A DNA stretch of 41,093 nucleotides from Candidatus Roizmanbacteria bacterium RIFCSPLOWO2_01_FULL_41_22 (GTDB lineage Bacteria > Patescibacteriota > Microgenomatia > UBA1406 > GWC2-37-13): contig MGAR01000010.1 in the NCBI GenBank assembly GCA_001789805.1, positions 22,896-63,988 of the forward strand, written 5' to 3'. The translations under genes were made by a program, and so were the position numbers. This document shows positions 15,796 to 26,258 of the stretch, piece after piece. Numbering within the stretch: position 1 is the stretch's first letter; the number at the start of each line of letters is the position of its first letter. The notes below the pieces were generated by a model. That model saw nothing but the letters and a program-made list of their open reading frames with translations, had not been told where the DNA came from and did not search any database.

Positions 15796-17067
15796 ATGTT
15801 ATATATGAAAAATAACAAATTAACGCCGCAAGCACTTAAGGGTTTCCGCGATTTCTTACCGGAAGAAAAAAGAAAGCGCGATTTTGTGATCAAAAAGATA
15901 GTAGAAACTTTTGAAATTTTTGGCTTTGAGCCTTTGGAAACACCAACTCTAGAATACGCCGCACTACTTTTGGGAAAATATGGCCAGGAAGCTGATAAGT
16001 TACTTTACTCTTTTCAAGATCGAGGTGGACGGGAGATTGCTTTACGTTACGACCAGACTGTGCCTACCGCCCGTATTTTAACTCAGTATCAACATGTACT
16101 TCCGCGGTATTTTCGCCGCTATCAGATCCAAAACGTTTTTCGCGCCGATAACCCACAAAAAGGCCGATACCGTGAATTCACACAATGTGACATTGATATC
16201 TTCAATTCCGAATCGCCAATTTCTGACGCGGAAATTATCGCTACAACTTATTTTGCATTTCAAAACGTTGGCTATCCTGAAATTAATATCATAATTAATG
16301 ATCGGCAATTACTTTTTTCCATTTTGAGACCATGTGCGACATCGAAAGTTGACGTCTTTTCTCTGATTCAAAGTATCGATAAATTAGCAAAAATCGGAAA
16401 AGATCAAGTTGTCGCCGAAATAGTTCAAAAGGGGATTAAACAAGATCAAGCAGAGGCCGTCATCTCAAACACATTAAAGACAAAAATAATTCCTAGCCTG
16501 CAAAATATTATTGATCTTGCTACTGGCCTTGGTGTGCCCAAACAATCGATTATTTTTGATCCAACGCTCGCCCGAGGACTTGATTATTATACCGGTATGA
16601 TTTTTGAAGTGCAGCTGCCTGGTTATACTGTTGGTTCCTGCGGTGGTGGTGGCAGATATGACAAACTAATTGGTCAACTTGGTGGGTTGGATGTTCCGGC
16701 TGTAGGAATTGCTTTTGGTTTTGACCGAATGGTTGAGGCGGCTGAATATTTTAAGCTCATTTCGCAAGCCAATTTTATTACCCAAATTTTAGTGACCGTA
16801 TTTGACAAAAACAATTTATCAACGTCTTTGTCAGCAACCAGTACTTTAAGAAAAAATGGTGTTAAAACTGAGCTATATCCTGCTTTTGATAAACTCAGCA
16901 AACAACTAAAATACGCCGATAAAAAGGGAATTCCCTATGTGGTGATTATTGGACCAGAAGAAGCGGAAAAAAAGATGATTAAAGTCAAGGAAATGAAAAG
17001 TGGCGAGGAAAAAACACAGACAATTGAAGATGCTATTGGATATTTACTTTCTCAGTTTGGATTTTAA
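15796..17067 (+). CDS. hisS: Histidyl-tRNA synthetase
   Basis: HisRS is a class II synthetase that charges tRNA-His. The 423-residue protein has GFRDFLPEE at the start, motif 1 with [12 protein letters not shown], motif 2 with [12 protein letters not shown], the HisA motifs [14 protein letters not shown] and [10 protein letters not shown], and motif 3 with GIAFGFDRM. The C-terminal anticodon-binding domain starts near residue 330. The start may be ATG15796 or ATG15805 (MKNNK); both fit, and 15805 gives a more typical N-terminus. It sits tight against the HtrA gene and precedes the shortened release factor by 25 nt. Confidence 0.97.
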   Translation: MLYMKNNKLTPQALKGFRDFLPEEKRKRDFVIKKIVETFEIFGFEPLETPTLEYAALLLGKYGQEADKLLYSFQDRGGREIALRYDQTVPTARILTQYQHVLPRYFRRYQIQNVFRADNPQKGRYREFTQCDIDIFNSESPISDAEIIATTYFAFQNVGYPEINIIINDRQLLFSILRPCATSKVDVFSLIQSIDKLAKIGKDQVVAEIVQKGIKQDQAEAVISNTLKTKIIPSLQNIIDLATGLGVPKQSIIFDPTLARGLDYYTGMIFEVQLPGYTVGSCGGGGRYDKLIGQLGGLDVPAVGIAFGFDRMVEAAEYFKLISQANFITQILVTVFDKNNLSTSLSATSTLRKNGVKTELYPAFDKLSKQLKYADKKGIPYVVIIGPEEAEKKMIKVKEMKSGEEKTQTIEDAIGYLLSQFGF

Positions 17068-17092
17068 AGTTTTAATATTTGACTTTTTAACC

Positions 17093-17782
17093 ATGCAGAT
17101 TAATCCAAACGTTGTCATTATCGAGGCGATGCCGGGGGCTGGCGGCGACGAGTCCAAAATCTGGGGCAAAGAGCTTTTGCTTTCCTATATACGATTCGCC
17201 CAAAAGCGCGCCATGAAGTATGTGTACATTGATGAGAATGTAGTAAAAATTAGCGGTCATGATGCCTTTAACTATTTTAAAAAAGAAACCGGAGTTCATC
17301 GCGTCCAGCGCATACCGACAACTGAACGGCGTGGCCGGATTCATACCTCAACCGCCGTTATATTGGTAACGCCTCAGGTAGTGCAGTCTGATTTCAGGAT
17401 TAACCCAAGCGACTTGGAATGGCAATTTTTCCGCGCCGGCGGCCACGGCGGACAAAACGTCAATAAAGTAGCAACCGCGGTCCGCCTAACCCACAAACCG
17501 ACTGGAATCGTTGTCACCTCAAGCCAAGAGCGCTATCAGGACGCCAACCGACAGATAGCGCTGCAAATTATGGCCGGCAAGATATACCAGCTTGAAGAAG
17601 AAAAAAAAAGAGGACTCATGTACTCCTACGTGCAAAATGTCGGTACCGGGGAGCGGGCCGAAAAAATTCGCACCTATAACTTCCCGCAAAACCGGCTGAC
17701 TGATCATCGGATCGGAAAAAGCTATCACAATCTAGAAGATGTCATTGGTCAAGGAAAGTGGGATAAGGTCTTTAATTCTTGA
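17093..17782 (+). CDS. Shortened class I release factor (RF1-like, no domain 1)
   Basis: This 229-residue protein corresponds to domains 2-4 of RF1, which ends translation at UAA/UAG. Visible motifs are MPGAGGDES (RF1 usually RxGTGGDEA), the stop-codon-reading loop [14 protein letters not shown] with a PxT triplet (PTT) as in RF1, and the catalytic GGQ in [12 protein letters not shown], then [15 protein letters not shown]1 is usually about 360 residues. The N-terminal 100-plus residues (domain 1) are missing, and hisS ends 25 nt upstream, so no split exon or frameshift is hidden there. The C-terminal helix is short too. PxT rather than SPF argues against RF2. It may be the main RF1 or a PrfH-type rescue factor. 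It precedes rpmE. Confidence 0.85.
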   Translation: MQINPNVVIIEAMPGAGGDESKIWGKELLLSYIRFAQKRAMKYVYIDENVVKISGHDAFNYFKKETGVHRVQRIPTTERRGRIHTSTAVILVTPQVVQSDFRINPSDLEWQFFRAGGHGGQNVNKVATAVRLTHKPTGIVVTSSQERYQDANRQIALQIMAGKIYQLEEEKKRGLMYSYVQNVGTGERAEKIRTYNFPQNRLTDHRIGKSYHNLEDVIGQGKWDKVFNS

Positions 17783-17807
17783 TTCTTATTTCGTCGCTAT
17801 TCTTGCT

Positions 17808-17836
17808 TTGATATTTGTTAAACCTCTTGTTATAAT
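17808..17836 (+). promoter_or_regulatory. Strong promoter of rpmE
   Basis: TTGATA (17808-17813), a 17-bp spacer and TATAAT (17831-17836) form one of the best promoters in the window. The ATG of rpmE is 9 nt further, so the leader is about 3 nt. Confidence 0.75.
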
Positions 17837-17845
17837 GACTATCCT

Positions 17846-18142
17846 ATGAAAGCGAAAATTCATCCGGCATATTTTCAGGCAACGGTCACCTGTTCATGCG
17901 GTAACACCTTTACCGCCGGCTCTACCACAGAACATTTGACAGTTGAGGTCTGTTCTAAATGTCATCCTTTTTACACCGGCGAACAACGTTTTATCGATAC
18001 CAAGGGCAAGGTTGAGCGTTTTAATAAAAAACAAGAAATTGCCCAAGCCTATAAAATTAAATTTGGTAATAAAAAGTCTAAAAAACTAGAAAAAAGCGAT
18101 AAAAACACCAAATCGCTAAAAGAATTACTAAGCGAATCTTAA
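17846..18142 (+). CDS. rpmE: Large ribosomal subunit protein L31, zinc form
   Basis: This 98-residue L31 has the typical opening [22 protein letters not shown] and the zinc ligands C16, C18, C36, C39 (C+ type). The conserved [21 protein letters not shown] follows. A Lys-rich C-terminal extension of about 30 residues goes beyond the usual 66-70 residue L31. L31 bridges the subunits near the 5S rRNA. It has its own promoter and is separated from rplJ by a structured leader. Confidence 0.95.
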   Translation: MKAKIHPAYFQATVTCSCGNTFTAGSTTEHLTVEVCSKCHPFYTGEQRFIDTKGKVERFNKKQEIAQAYKIKFGNKKSKKLEKSDKNTKSLKELLSES

Positions 18143-18162
18143 GGCCGCTGACTTTTTGATAT

Positions 18163-18190
18163 TTGCTATTTAGAATTATTTTTATATAAT
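18163..18190 (+). promoter_or_regulatory. Promoter of the rplJ-rplL operon
   Basis: TTGCTA (18163-18168), 16 bp, TATAAT (18185-18190). The predicted start is near 18197, giving an unusually long leader of about 120 nt for this genome. Confidence 0.6.
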
Positions 18191-18196
18191 ATCGTA

Positions 18197-18317
18197 TTCA
18201 CCAAAACCTCAGGCTTGTCCTCCGAAGCTTTACGCGAAGGAGGATTGTAAGAATTTTAATATTTACCTGAAATAGAGTCTTCCGAAGCTTTACGCGAAGG
18301 AGACCAAGTGAAAAACT
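18197..18317 (+). promoter_or_regulatory. Structured L10 leader with two matching hairpins
   Basis: The leader holds two exact 22-nt direct repeats (18221-18242 and 18281-18302) spaced 60 nt. Each folds alike: a UCC/GGA stem extended by differing but still pairing flanks (copy 1 GUCC with GGAU, copy 2 GUC with GAC around one bulged U), a symmetric GAA/GAA internal loop that could form tandem sheared G-A pairs, a GC/GC helix and a UUUAC loop. The 3' arm of each carries AAGGAG, a Shine-Dalgarno-like sequence, so folding would hide it. L10(L12)4 autoregulation through a leader is known in other bacteria; applying it here is inference. Confidence 0.6.
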
Positions 18318-18857
18318 ATGCCCAATCTGAAAAAACAGTCACTTCTGTCTAAAACTATCCACTCTCTGGAGGAAAGCTCCAACTTCGCTCTTGTTAAATT
18401 TGAAAAGACCAAACACATTACGTTTGAAAAGCTAAGAAGAGAGCTCAAAGCCAACAGCGCCTCTTTGACTGTCGTCAAAAATACACTTTTTCAGAAAGCC
18501 GTTAATAAACTGGTGGCCAAAAATAAACAACTTCAGACATTCCAAAAACAGGCTTTTCCTCTGCAGGAAAACACCGCGCTTCTTATTTTGAAAAATGACT
18601 GGAGCCGGGGACTGAAGACTTTTTATAACTTTATCAAAACCGAGGGGACTATCGTCTTTAAAATAGGCCATTTAGACCAGATCGTTTATCCTCAGGCTGA
18701 TTTAAAGAAAATCGCCGAGCTTCCTTCCAAGGGTGAGCTGATTGCCAAAATCATCGGTAGTATGAAAAGTCCACTTACCCGCACAACCCGAGCTTTTCAA
18801 TTTAACACACAAAAATTGGTTTACGTGTTGAGTCAAAAAGCACAAAAAGCAAGTTAA
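18318..18857 (+). CDS. rplJ: Large ribosomal subunit protein L10
   Basis: L10 anchors the L7/L12 dimers to the ribosomal stalk. The 179-residue protein has the family pattern: KTIHSLEESSNFALVKFEKTKHITFEKLRREL at residues 12-45, VVKNTLFQKAV, the mid region TALLILKNDWSRGLKTFYNF, the segment LPSKGELIAKIIGSMKSPLTR, and a C-terminal helix that binds L12. rplL follows after 38 nt. The best upstream AAGGAG is 15 nt from ATG18318, too far for ordinary use, and is better placed for a GTG at 18308 in another frame. It is read from the structured leader described separately. Confidence 0.95.
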   Translation: MPNLKKQSLLSKTIHSLEESSNFALVKFEKTKHITFEKLRRELKANSASLTVVKNTLFQKAVNKLVAKNKQLQTFQKQAFPLQENTALLILKNDWSRGLKTFYNFIKTEGTIVFKIGHLDQIVYPQADLKKIAELPSKGELIAKIIGSMKSPLTRTTRAFQFNTQKLVYVLSQKAQKAS

Positions 18858-18895
18858 ACTATTATCACATACATAGAAGGTGAGGTGAATAAAAT

Positions 18896-19300
18896 ATGAC
18901 AAAAATAAAACTTTCCGAAAAACTAGAAAAAATCGCTAAAGAGATTGAAAGCATGACTGTTGTGGAGATGGCCGATCTGGCAAAATATCTGGAAGATAAA
19001 TTCGGCGTTTCTGCGATGCCGGCTGTGATGGCAGCACCCGCTGGAACCGCGCTTGCAGGAGGTGGAGCCGCACCAGTCGAAGAGAAGACCAACTTTGACG
19101 TCGTTTTGGCTGAAGCCGGAGCAAACAAGCTGGCCGTGATTAAAGCGGTCCGCGAAATCGTTCCCACTCTTGGACTGATGGACGCTAAAAAATTAGTCGA
19201 ATCCGCTCCAAAACCGGTCGTGGAAGGAGCAAAAAAAGAAGCCGCTCAAGAAGCTAAGAAAAAGCTTGAGGCCGCGGGAGCCAAAGTGGAATTAAAATAA
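18896..19300 (+). CDS. rplL: Large ribosomal subunit protein L7/L12
   Basis: L7/L12 forms the flexible stalk that recruits translational GTPases. The 134-residue protein has the N-terminal dimerisation helices ([30 protein letters not shown]), a hinge rich in Ala and Gly (about 40-60) and the C-terminal globular domain with [50 protein letters not shown] about 10 nt upstream is one of the few plausible ribosome binding sites in the window. Operon with rplJ. Confidence 0.97.
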   Translation: MTKIKLSEKLEKIAKEIESMTVVEMADLAKYLEDKFGVSAMPAVMAAPAGTALAGGGAAPVEEKTNFDVVLAEAGANKLAVIKAVREIVPTLGLMDAKKLVESAPKPVVEGAKKEAAQEAKKKLEAAGAKVELK

Positions 19301-19325
19301 TATTCTTAATTAAGTCTCAATTAAA

Positions 19326-19353
19326 TTTTGCATTTTGAGTTTTGAGATTTGAT
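19326..19353. repeat. Four-unit 7-bp repeat array (B)
   Basis: TTTTGCA, TTTTGAG, TTTTGAG, ATTTGAT stand in strict 7-bp register between rplL and the SAM hydrolase gene. Units 2 and 3 are identical. See arrays at 22192 and 30417 for the same design. Confidence 0.6.
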
Positions 19354-19362
19354 CTTATTAAT

Positions 19363-20154
19363 ATGTTTGTCACCATTATCAACGACTGCCATGACGACAA
19401 TGTCATGAGCCGCCAAGCGACGCGGGCTACTTCATTTTTCAACTGTCCGGTCAGTACAATTGGTATCGGTTCTTTCAAAGATATCGAGGCCTCGGGCAAC
19501 ATTGTTGATGCGATTGACGCATCAGACCTGCATGAAGGAATAATTTTAGTCAATAGTGCACCCCGCCATGGTCGGGGTAAAAAATGGCCTAACGGCACCC
19601 CGTTTGCTTACTTTACCTATAAAAAAATATTGGTTGTCTCAACAGTCGACGGTCTCACCTTGTCTTTAGCCAAAAAATTAGGACTAATTGATAAGCTCTA
19701 TCTGACCGACATACCAACAGTGATTGACACTATGATCGTTAAAAACAAATTTGCAAACTCGTATCGCGAATTGGTGATTGAATCCCAGTTTAGAAGCTTT
19801 GACTATGTGCCCCGCCTTGCCAAATGGCTTATGGAAGGTGAAGAAATCCCTTCGATTGAATACCCGATTGAACAGATTGAAGACACACCCATGGCCGTGT
19901 GGTGGGTAGACAACTTTGGCAACTGCAAAACTACCATGCTTGCTTCCGACATCGATCATAAACCAGGTAAAGAAATCCAGACCAAGTTTGGAAAAATCAG
20001 ATGTTACGATCATTTGAAAGATGTACCAAACCAAGAAGCGGCTTTGGTGATTGGCAGTTCCGGCCTAAAACACAACCGGTTTATCGAGTTTGTGGTGCAA
20101 GGAAAAAGCGCTGCTGAAATTTATCATCTTACTTCAGGCTCGACATTATTTTAA
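19363..20154 (+). CDS. DUF62 family protein (SAM hydroxide adenosyltransferase-like)
   Basis: This 263-residue protein matches the DUF62/chlorinase-fluorinase family, whose bacterial and archaeal members hydrolyse S-adenosylmethionine to adenosine and methionine. The C-terminal domain is diagnostic: WWVDNFGNCKTTML and AALVIGSSGL, then VQGKSAAEIYHLTSGSTLF. The N-terminal half is divergent: the usual TLTDFG opening is replaced by IINDCHDDN, and the DPGVG loop by NSAPRHG. Substrate or activity may therefore differ. I start at ATG19363; an in-frame TTG at 19342 would add seven residues encoded by repeat DNA. It lies between rplL and gyrB without a shared pathway. Confidence 0.8.
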   Translation: MFVTIINDCHDDNVMSRQATRATSFFNCPVSTIGIGSFKDIEASGNIVDAIDASDLHEGIILVNSAPRHGRGKKWPNGTPFAYFTYKKILVVSTVDGLTLSLAKKLGLIDKLYLTDIPTVIDTMIVKNKFANSYRELVIESQFRSFDYVPRLAKWLMEGEEIPSIEYPIEQIEDTPMAVWWVDNFGNCKTTMLASDIDHKPGKEIQTKFGKIRCYDHLKDVPNQEAALVIGSSGLKHNRFIEFVVQGKSAAEIYHLTSGSTLF

Positions 20155-20182
20155 CAAAATACACTATAATAATTACTTCGCT

Positions 20183-22159
<1,977 letters not shown>

Positions 22160-22171
22160 CGTTTAACCTGA

Positions 22172-22214
22172 AACGTGTAATATTGATTAAGTTACATGTT
22201 GCATGTTACACGTT
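22172..22214. repeat. Inverted repeat between gyrB and ppa
   Basis: AACGTGTAA (22172-22180) is complementary to TTACACGTT (22206-22214), a 9-bp stem with a 25-nt loop. No T-run follows directly. It overlaps the 7-bp repeat array, so part of the symmetry may simply reflect the repeats. Confidence 0.5.
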
Positions 22215-22219
22215 AATTA
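22192..22219. repeat. Four-unit 7-bp repeat array (C)
   Basis: TTACATG, TTGCATG, TTACACG, TTAATTA stand in 7-bp register directly upstream of ppa (ATG at 22225). The unit pattern TTNNNNG is shared with the arrays at 19326 and 30417. Confidence 0.6.
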
Positions 22220-22224
22220 ATTTT

Positions 22225-22734
22225 ATGGATATTTCCAAACTTACGTCCGGGAAAAATCCACCGGAAGAGGTCAATGTATTTATTGAAATCCAAGAGGGAT
22301 CTTTGGTGAAATATGAACTGGATAAAGAAAGCGGGTTTGTGGTGGCGGATCGGTTTCATTACACCGCTATGCCTTATCCTTTCAGTTACGGCTTTATACC
22401 GCAAACCCACGCCGAGGATGGCGATCCTGTTGATGTGATGGTGGTGTCTTCACAGCCGGTGGCTATGGGTGCGGTCATTGCTGTTCGGGTGATTGGCATG
22501 CTTGAGATGGAAGATGAGGCTGGCGTTGATACCAAAATCATTGCCGTTCCTACCAAAAAAGTTGACCCGTTTTACAACCATATCGAGGACATCATGGATC
22601 TGGATGAGCCGACCCGGAAAAAAATCAAACATTTTTTTGATCACTATAAAGAACTGGAACCAAATAAATGGGTTAAGACCAAAAATTTCTTAAGCCGTGA
22701 AAAAGCTTATCAGTCTATTAAAAAATCACTTTAG
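22225..22734 (+). CDS. ppa: Inorganic pyrophosphatase (family I)
   Basis: Cytoplasmic, Mg-dependent enzyme that hydrolyses pyrophosphate and so pulls nucleic acid and aminoacyl-tRNA synthesis forward. The 169-residue protein has VNVFIEIQEGSLVKYELDKE, FSYGFIPQT and the metal-binding DGDPVDVMVV (DxDxxD). Family I enzymes are about 165-180 residues. I start at ATG22225 (MDISKL); a longer frame from 22183 would be encoded by the repeat array and lacks family similarity. It separates gyrB from gyrA on the same strand. Confidence 0.96.
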   Translation: MDISKLTSGKNPPEEVNVFIEIQEGSLVKYELDKESGFVVADRFHYTAMPYPFSYGFIPQTHAEDGDPVDVMVVSSQPVAMGAVIAVRVIGMLEMEDEAGVDTKIIAVPTKKVDPFYNHIEDIMDLDEPTRKKIKHFFDHYKELEPNKWVKTKNFLSREKAYQSIKKSL

Positions 22735-22801
22735 GCTTTAATTAAAAATTCTTTATTTTTTAAGGTAAAAAATTAAGCTTGTATCGTGATAAAAAAAGAA
22801 T

Positions 22802-25378
22802 ATGGTAAAAAATGTCAAACATGAAGTAGAGATAGCAGAAATTACTCGCGAAATGAAAAGAGCCTATCTTGATTACGCAATGTCGGTTATTGTATCTCGC
22901 GCATTGCCTGACGTTCGTGACGGTTTAAAACCGGTGCATCGGCGAATACTTTACGCCATGTATAAGATGGGGCTTACATATAGTGCCCGTTTTTCTAAGT
23001 CAGCCAAAGTAGTAGGCGAAGTACTGGGAAAATATCATCCGCACGGAGATGCGCCGGTTTATGAGGCGATGGTACGCCTGGCCCAGGATTTTTCCATGCG
23101 CTATCCGCTTATCAAAGGCCAGGGCAACTTTGGCTCAATTGACGGCGATCCGCCAGCGGCCATGCGTTACACTGAGGTCAAACTGGCCAAAATTGCTGAA
23201 GAAATACTTACTGATATTGAAAAACAGACCGTCCCTTGGGTAGACAACTTTGACGGTACTTTGCAAGAACCGATATACCTGCCGGCCAAATTACCAAATT
23301 TGCTTTTGATGGGCGCTGAGGGCATTGCCGTTGGTATGGCCACCAAAATACCTCCCCATAACCTGACTGAGATCATCGACGCTTTAGTCTTCATGATTAA
23401 TGCAGCCAAACTTTCCTCACCAAAAACCAATGCTACTTCACTACCCATCAATCTTACAACCGCCCAAACTGACGAAAAAGCAGTTATTCCGGTTACCAAC
23501 GAAATTTCCCATCCCACCGATCATCTGGTGCTTTTTGACGTAACTGTAGAAAAATTATTGGAGTATATTAAAGGTCCGGATTTTCCAACAGCCGGTATCA
23601 TTTACGGTGCAAAGGATATTGCTGAAGCCTATGCTACCGGCCGCGGTAAGATACTCATCCGGGGCCTAGTTGAGGATGAGGAATTAGACCACGGTAAAAC
23701 AGCTATCATTGTCAAACAGTTGCCATATCAAGTGAATAAAGCCCATCTGGTGGAAAAAATTGCTCATTTAGTAGTCAATAAAAAAATTGTGGGAATCTCT
23801 GATCTTCGTGATGAATCTGATCGGGATGGAATTCGGATCGTGATCGAACTCAAACGCGACGCTTCCTACAAAAAAGTATTAAATAATCTTTTCAAATTCA
23901 CCGAGCTTCAGACCACTTTCCCGGTCAATGTTGTGGCGCTAGTTGACGGAGTGCCGCAAACGCTATCGGTCAAACAGATTCTTGAATATTACCTGCGGCA
24001 CCGGATGGATATTGTTAAAAAACGTTCGGAATATGAACTAGCCCAAGCCAAATATCGCGCCCATATTTTGCAAGGTTATCTGATTGCTCTTGATCACATT
24101 GATGAGGTCATTCAGATTATCCGTAAATCCAAAGACGAACCAACCGCTAAAAAAAGCTTGATGCAAAAATTTGGCTTATCCGACCTTCAAGCTCAAGCGA
24201 TTCTTGACATGCAGCTGAAACGGCTGACTGGTCTTGAAAGAGCAAAAATTGAAGATGAGTTGAAGATGCTTAAGGAGCTAATTGCCTACCTGGAGGCTCT
24301 ACTTAAAGACGCTTTCAAAATGCTCAAAGTGATTAAGGACGAACTTTTATACTTAAAAGAAAAATACGGCGATGAGAGAAAAACAAAGGTCATCAAAACC
24401 AAACCCGGGGAAATCAGTGATGAACAGCTTATAGAAAACAAGGAAGTGATCGTTACGTTGACTAAAGAGGGTTACATCAAACAGATTCCCCGCGAGACAT
24501 TTAAAGTGCAGCACCGTGGCGGCAAGGGAGTTAATGGAATGGAGACCAAGGACAGCGACGACATTTACTATATCACCAGCGTCATGACCCACGATTACAT
24601 GCTGTATTTCAGCAATATGGGGCGGGTGTTTCAGACGCGCGTCTGGGATATTCCCCAAGGCTCACGGGTTTCCAAAGGTAAAGCTATCGTCAACTTGCTG
24701 ACCCTTCGGCCGGATGAAAAAATCACCTCCATTCTTAATTACGCTGGTACACAGACTGATCAGATTGACAAACTTTGTATACTGATGGTCACCAAACATG
24801 GTACCGTCAAAAAAACGCTTTTTAAGGAATATGCCAATATCCGCAGTAACGGTCTTATCGCAATTAAGCTTGGAAAAGGGGACGAACTTCTTTGGGTAAA
24901 AATGACCAATACCCAGATGAACGTCATGCTTATCACCCGACAGGGAAAAGCCATTCTTTTTAAGGAAAGTGAAGTTAGGACAACTGGCCGATCGTCAATT
25001 GGTGTACGGGGGGTGGAGTTAGTGGCTGGAGACGAGGTAGTGGCTGCTGATATTTTTCAAAACGCTGATTTGAAAAAAGATATCCTGGTTATCGGTGAAA
25101 AAGGAGTTGGCAAACGCACTAACCTGGCCAATTTCCGCGGCCAGCACCGCGGCGGAAAAGGTATCAAAGTAGCACCGGTTGAAGGCAAACTGGGCAAAAT
25201 CGCTTTTGTTCAGCTAATTAACCCGAAAGACTCAACGGTGATCATCACCAGTATTTCAGGACAGGTCGTTAAAATCAATCTGGCCGATATTCCGACTTAT
25301 TCACGCCAGGCTAAAGGGGTTTACCTCATGCGCTTCTCAAACGCCAATGACAAAGTGGCTAGCGCAACATTTATTTAA
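22802..25378 (+). CDS. gyrA: DNA gyrase subunit A
   Basis: GyrA cuts and rejoins DNA in gyrase. The 858-residue protein has the quinolone-region start [21 protein letters not shown], the catalytic tyrosine Y123 in [10 protein letters not shown] (E. coli Y122), the coiled-coil tower and gate, and a C-terminal beta-pinwheel. The GyrA box reads QHRGGKG rather than QRRGGKG (about residue 570), and a second QHRGGKG occurs about 210 residues later. The box supports gyrase rather than topoisomerase IV. The segment around residues 200-240 between [11 protein letters not shown] and [11 protein letters not shown] looks like an insertion rich in Thr, Ser and Pro. folD starts 9 nt after the stop. Confidence 0.97.
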   Translation: MVKNVKHEVEIAEITREMKRAYLDYAMSVIVSRALPDVRDGLKPVHRRILYAMYKMGLTYSARFSKSAKVVGEVLGKYHPHGDAPVYEAMVRLAQDFSMRYPLIKGQGNFGSIDGDPPAAMRYTEVKLAKIAEEILTDIEKQTVPWVDNFDGTLQEPIYLPAKLPNLLLMGAEGIAVGMATKIPPHNLTEIIDALVFMINAAKLSSPKTNATSLPINLTTAQTDEKAVIPVTNEISHPTDHLVLFDVTVEKLLEYIKGPDFPTAGIIYGAKDIAEAYATGRGKILIRGLVEDEELDHGKTAIIVKQLPYQVNKAHLVEKIAHLVVNKKIVGISDLRDESDRDGIRIVIELKRDASYKKVLNNLFKFTELQTTFPVNVVALVDGVPQTLSVKQILEYYLRHRMDIVKKRSEYELAQAKYRAHILQGYLIALDHIDEVIQIIRKSKDEPTAKKSLMQKFGLSDLQAQAILDMQLKRLTGLERAKIEDELKMLKELIAYLEALLKDAFKMLKVIKDELLYLKEKYGDERKTKVIKTKPGEISDEQLIENKEVIVTLTKEGYIKQIPRETFKVQHRGGKGVNGMETKDSDDIYYITSVMTHDYMLYFSNMGRVFQTRVWDIPQGSRVSKGKAIVNLLTLRPDEKITSILNYAGTQTDQIDKLCILMVTKHGTVKKTLFKEYANIRSNGLIAIKLGKGDELLWVKMTNTQMNVMLITRQGKAILFKESEVRTTGRSSIGVRGVELVAGDEVVAADIFQNADLKKDILVIGEKGVGKRTNLANFRGQHRGGKGIKVAPVEGKLGKIAFVQLINPKDSTVIITSISGQVVKINLADIPTYSRQAKGVYLMRFSNANDKVASATFI

Positions 25379-25387
25379 TCCCATTCC

Positions 25388-26254
25388 ATGCTGATACCGT
25401 GCAAAGAGATTGCGATGATGATCACTCAAGCTTTAAAAAGCGAGGCGTTCCTGCTTAAAAAAAAAGGTAAAAAATTACAGTTGGTGACTTTTCTAATCGG
25501 CCAATCTTCCCAACAGTTGTCATTTGTAAAAATAAAAAAACGGGTTGGTCAAAACCTAGGAATCGGCTTTTCTCTACGACTCTTTCAACATATTCCCCCT
25601 TTTGAAAATTTCCTCGATTTATTGCGACAAACAGTGGCTGATCCGGAAGTCAGCGGAGTAATAATCCAGCATCCGCTGCCAAAAAATTACGATTTTGATG
25701 ATATGTATGCCGCCATTCCTAGTCACAAGGAAATCGAGGGTCATACTGACAATTCACCTTTTGTTTTTCCTTTGAGCTTAGCGGTATTAACCGGTTTGAA
25801 ATACGTTTACGGCAGCCAAAAAATCAATGACTCGTTACTTGTCAATTTACCAAAAGATAATCAGTTTTTTAGACAGACCCTAAAAAATAAAAAACTAGTG
25901 CTCGCCGGGCGCGGCCCAACCGGAGGTAAGCCAATTGGCCGCGCCCTCCAAAAAATCGGTCTTAACTTTACGGTCGTTCACTCGCAAACTACCAACCCAA
26001 AGACAATTTACCAGCAGGCGGATGTAATTATTACCGCCACTGGTAAAAAAATAATTACCCCATCGATTATAAAAAAAGAGGTTGTGCTCCTGAATGTTGG
26101 TTTAAGAAGAGAAAGCAATGTTTTAAAGGGGGATTATGACGAACCGAAAATTGCCAAAACCGCCTCATATTACACAGCCACTCCCGGAGGATTGGGACCA
26201 ATTGACGTGCTGTACCTTTATAAAAATCTGATTGATGCTGCTAAAATGCACTAA
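25388..26254 (+). CDS. folD: FolD-like methylenetetrahydrofolate dehydrogenase/cyclohydrolase
   Basis: FolD interconverts methylene-, methenyl- and formyl-tetrahydrofolate. The 288-residue protein keeps the fold: LVTFLIGQSSQQLSFVKIKKR, GVIIQHPLPKNYDFD, the NAD(P) loop LAGRGPTGGKPIGRALQ, and TATPGGLGPIDVLYLYKN near the end. Several usual residues differ: YVxxK reads FVKIK (Tyr to Phe, Lys kept), QLPLP reads QHPLP, and the DVDG Asp is Glu (KEIEGH). It may be slow, changed in specificity or not a full FolD. An insertion around residue 145-160 (YGSQKINDSLLVNLPKDNQ) is also unusual. Tightly placed after gyrA and before miaA. Confidence 0.85.
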   Translation: MLIPCKEIAMMITQALKSEAFLLKKKGKKLQLVTFLIGQSSQQLSFVKIKKRVGQNLGIGFSLRLFQHIPPFENFLDLLRQTVADPEVSGVIIQHPLPKNYDFDDMYAAIPSHKEIEGHTDNSPFVFPLSLAVLTGLKYVYGSQKINDSLLVNLPKDNQFFRQTLKNKKLVLAGRGPTGGKPIGRALQKIGLNFTVVHSQTTNPKTIYQQADVIITATGKKIITPSIIKKEVVLLNVGLRRESNVLKGDYDEPKIAKTASYYTATPGGLGPIDVLYLYKNLIDAAKMH

Positions 26255-26258
26255 ACCC

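Noticed and set aside
17000-17092. Upstream extension of the release factor overlapping hisS
   Set aside because: The 31 extra residues overlap hisS in another frame and do not resemble RF1 domain 1.
22183-22224. N-terminal extension of pyrophosphatase
   Set aside because: The extra residues are coded by the 7-bp repeat array and do not match the family; ATG22225 gives the expected N-terminus.
25388-26254. FolD as a pseudogene
   Set aside because: The frame is intact at 288 residues, the catalytic Lys and dinucleotide-binding loop are kept, and the gene is tightly packed between gyrA and miaA.
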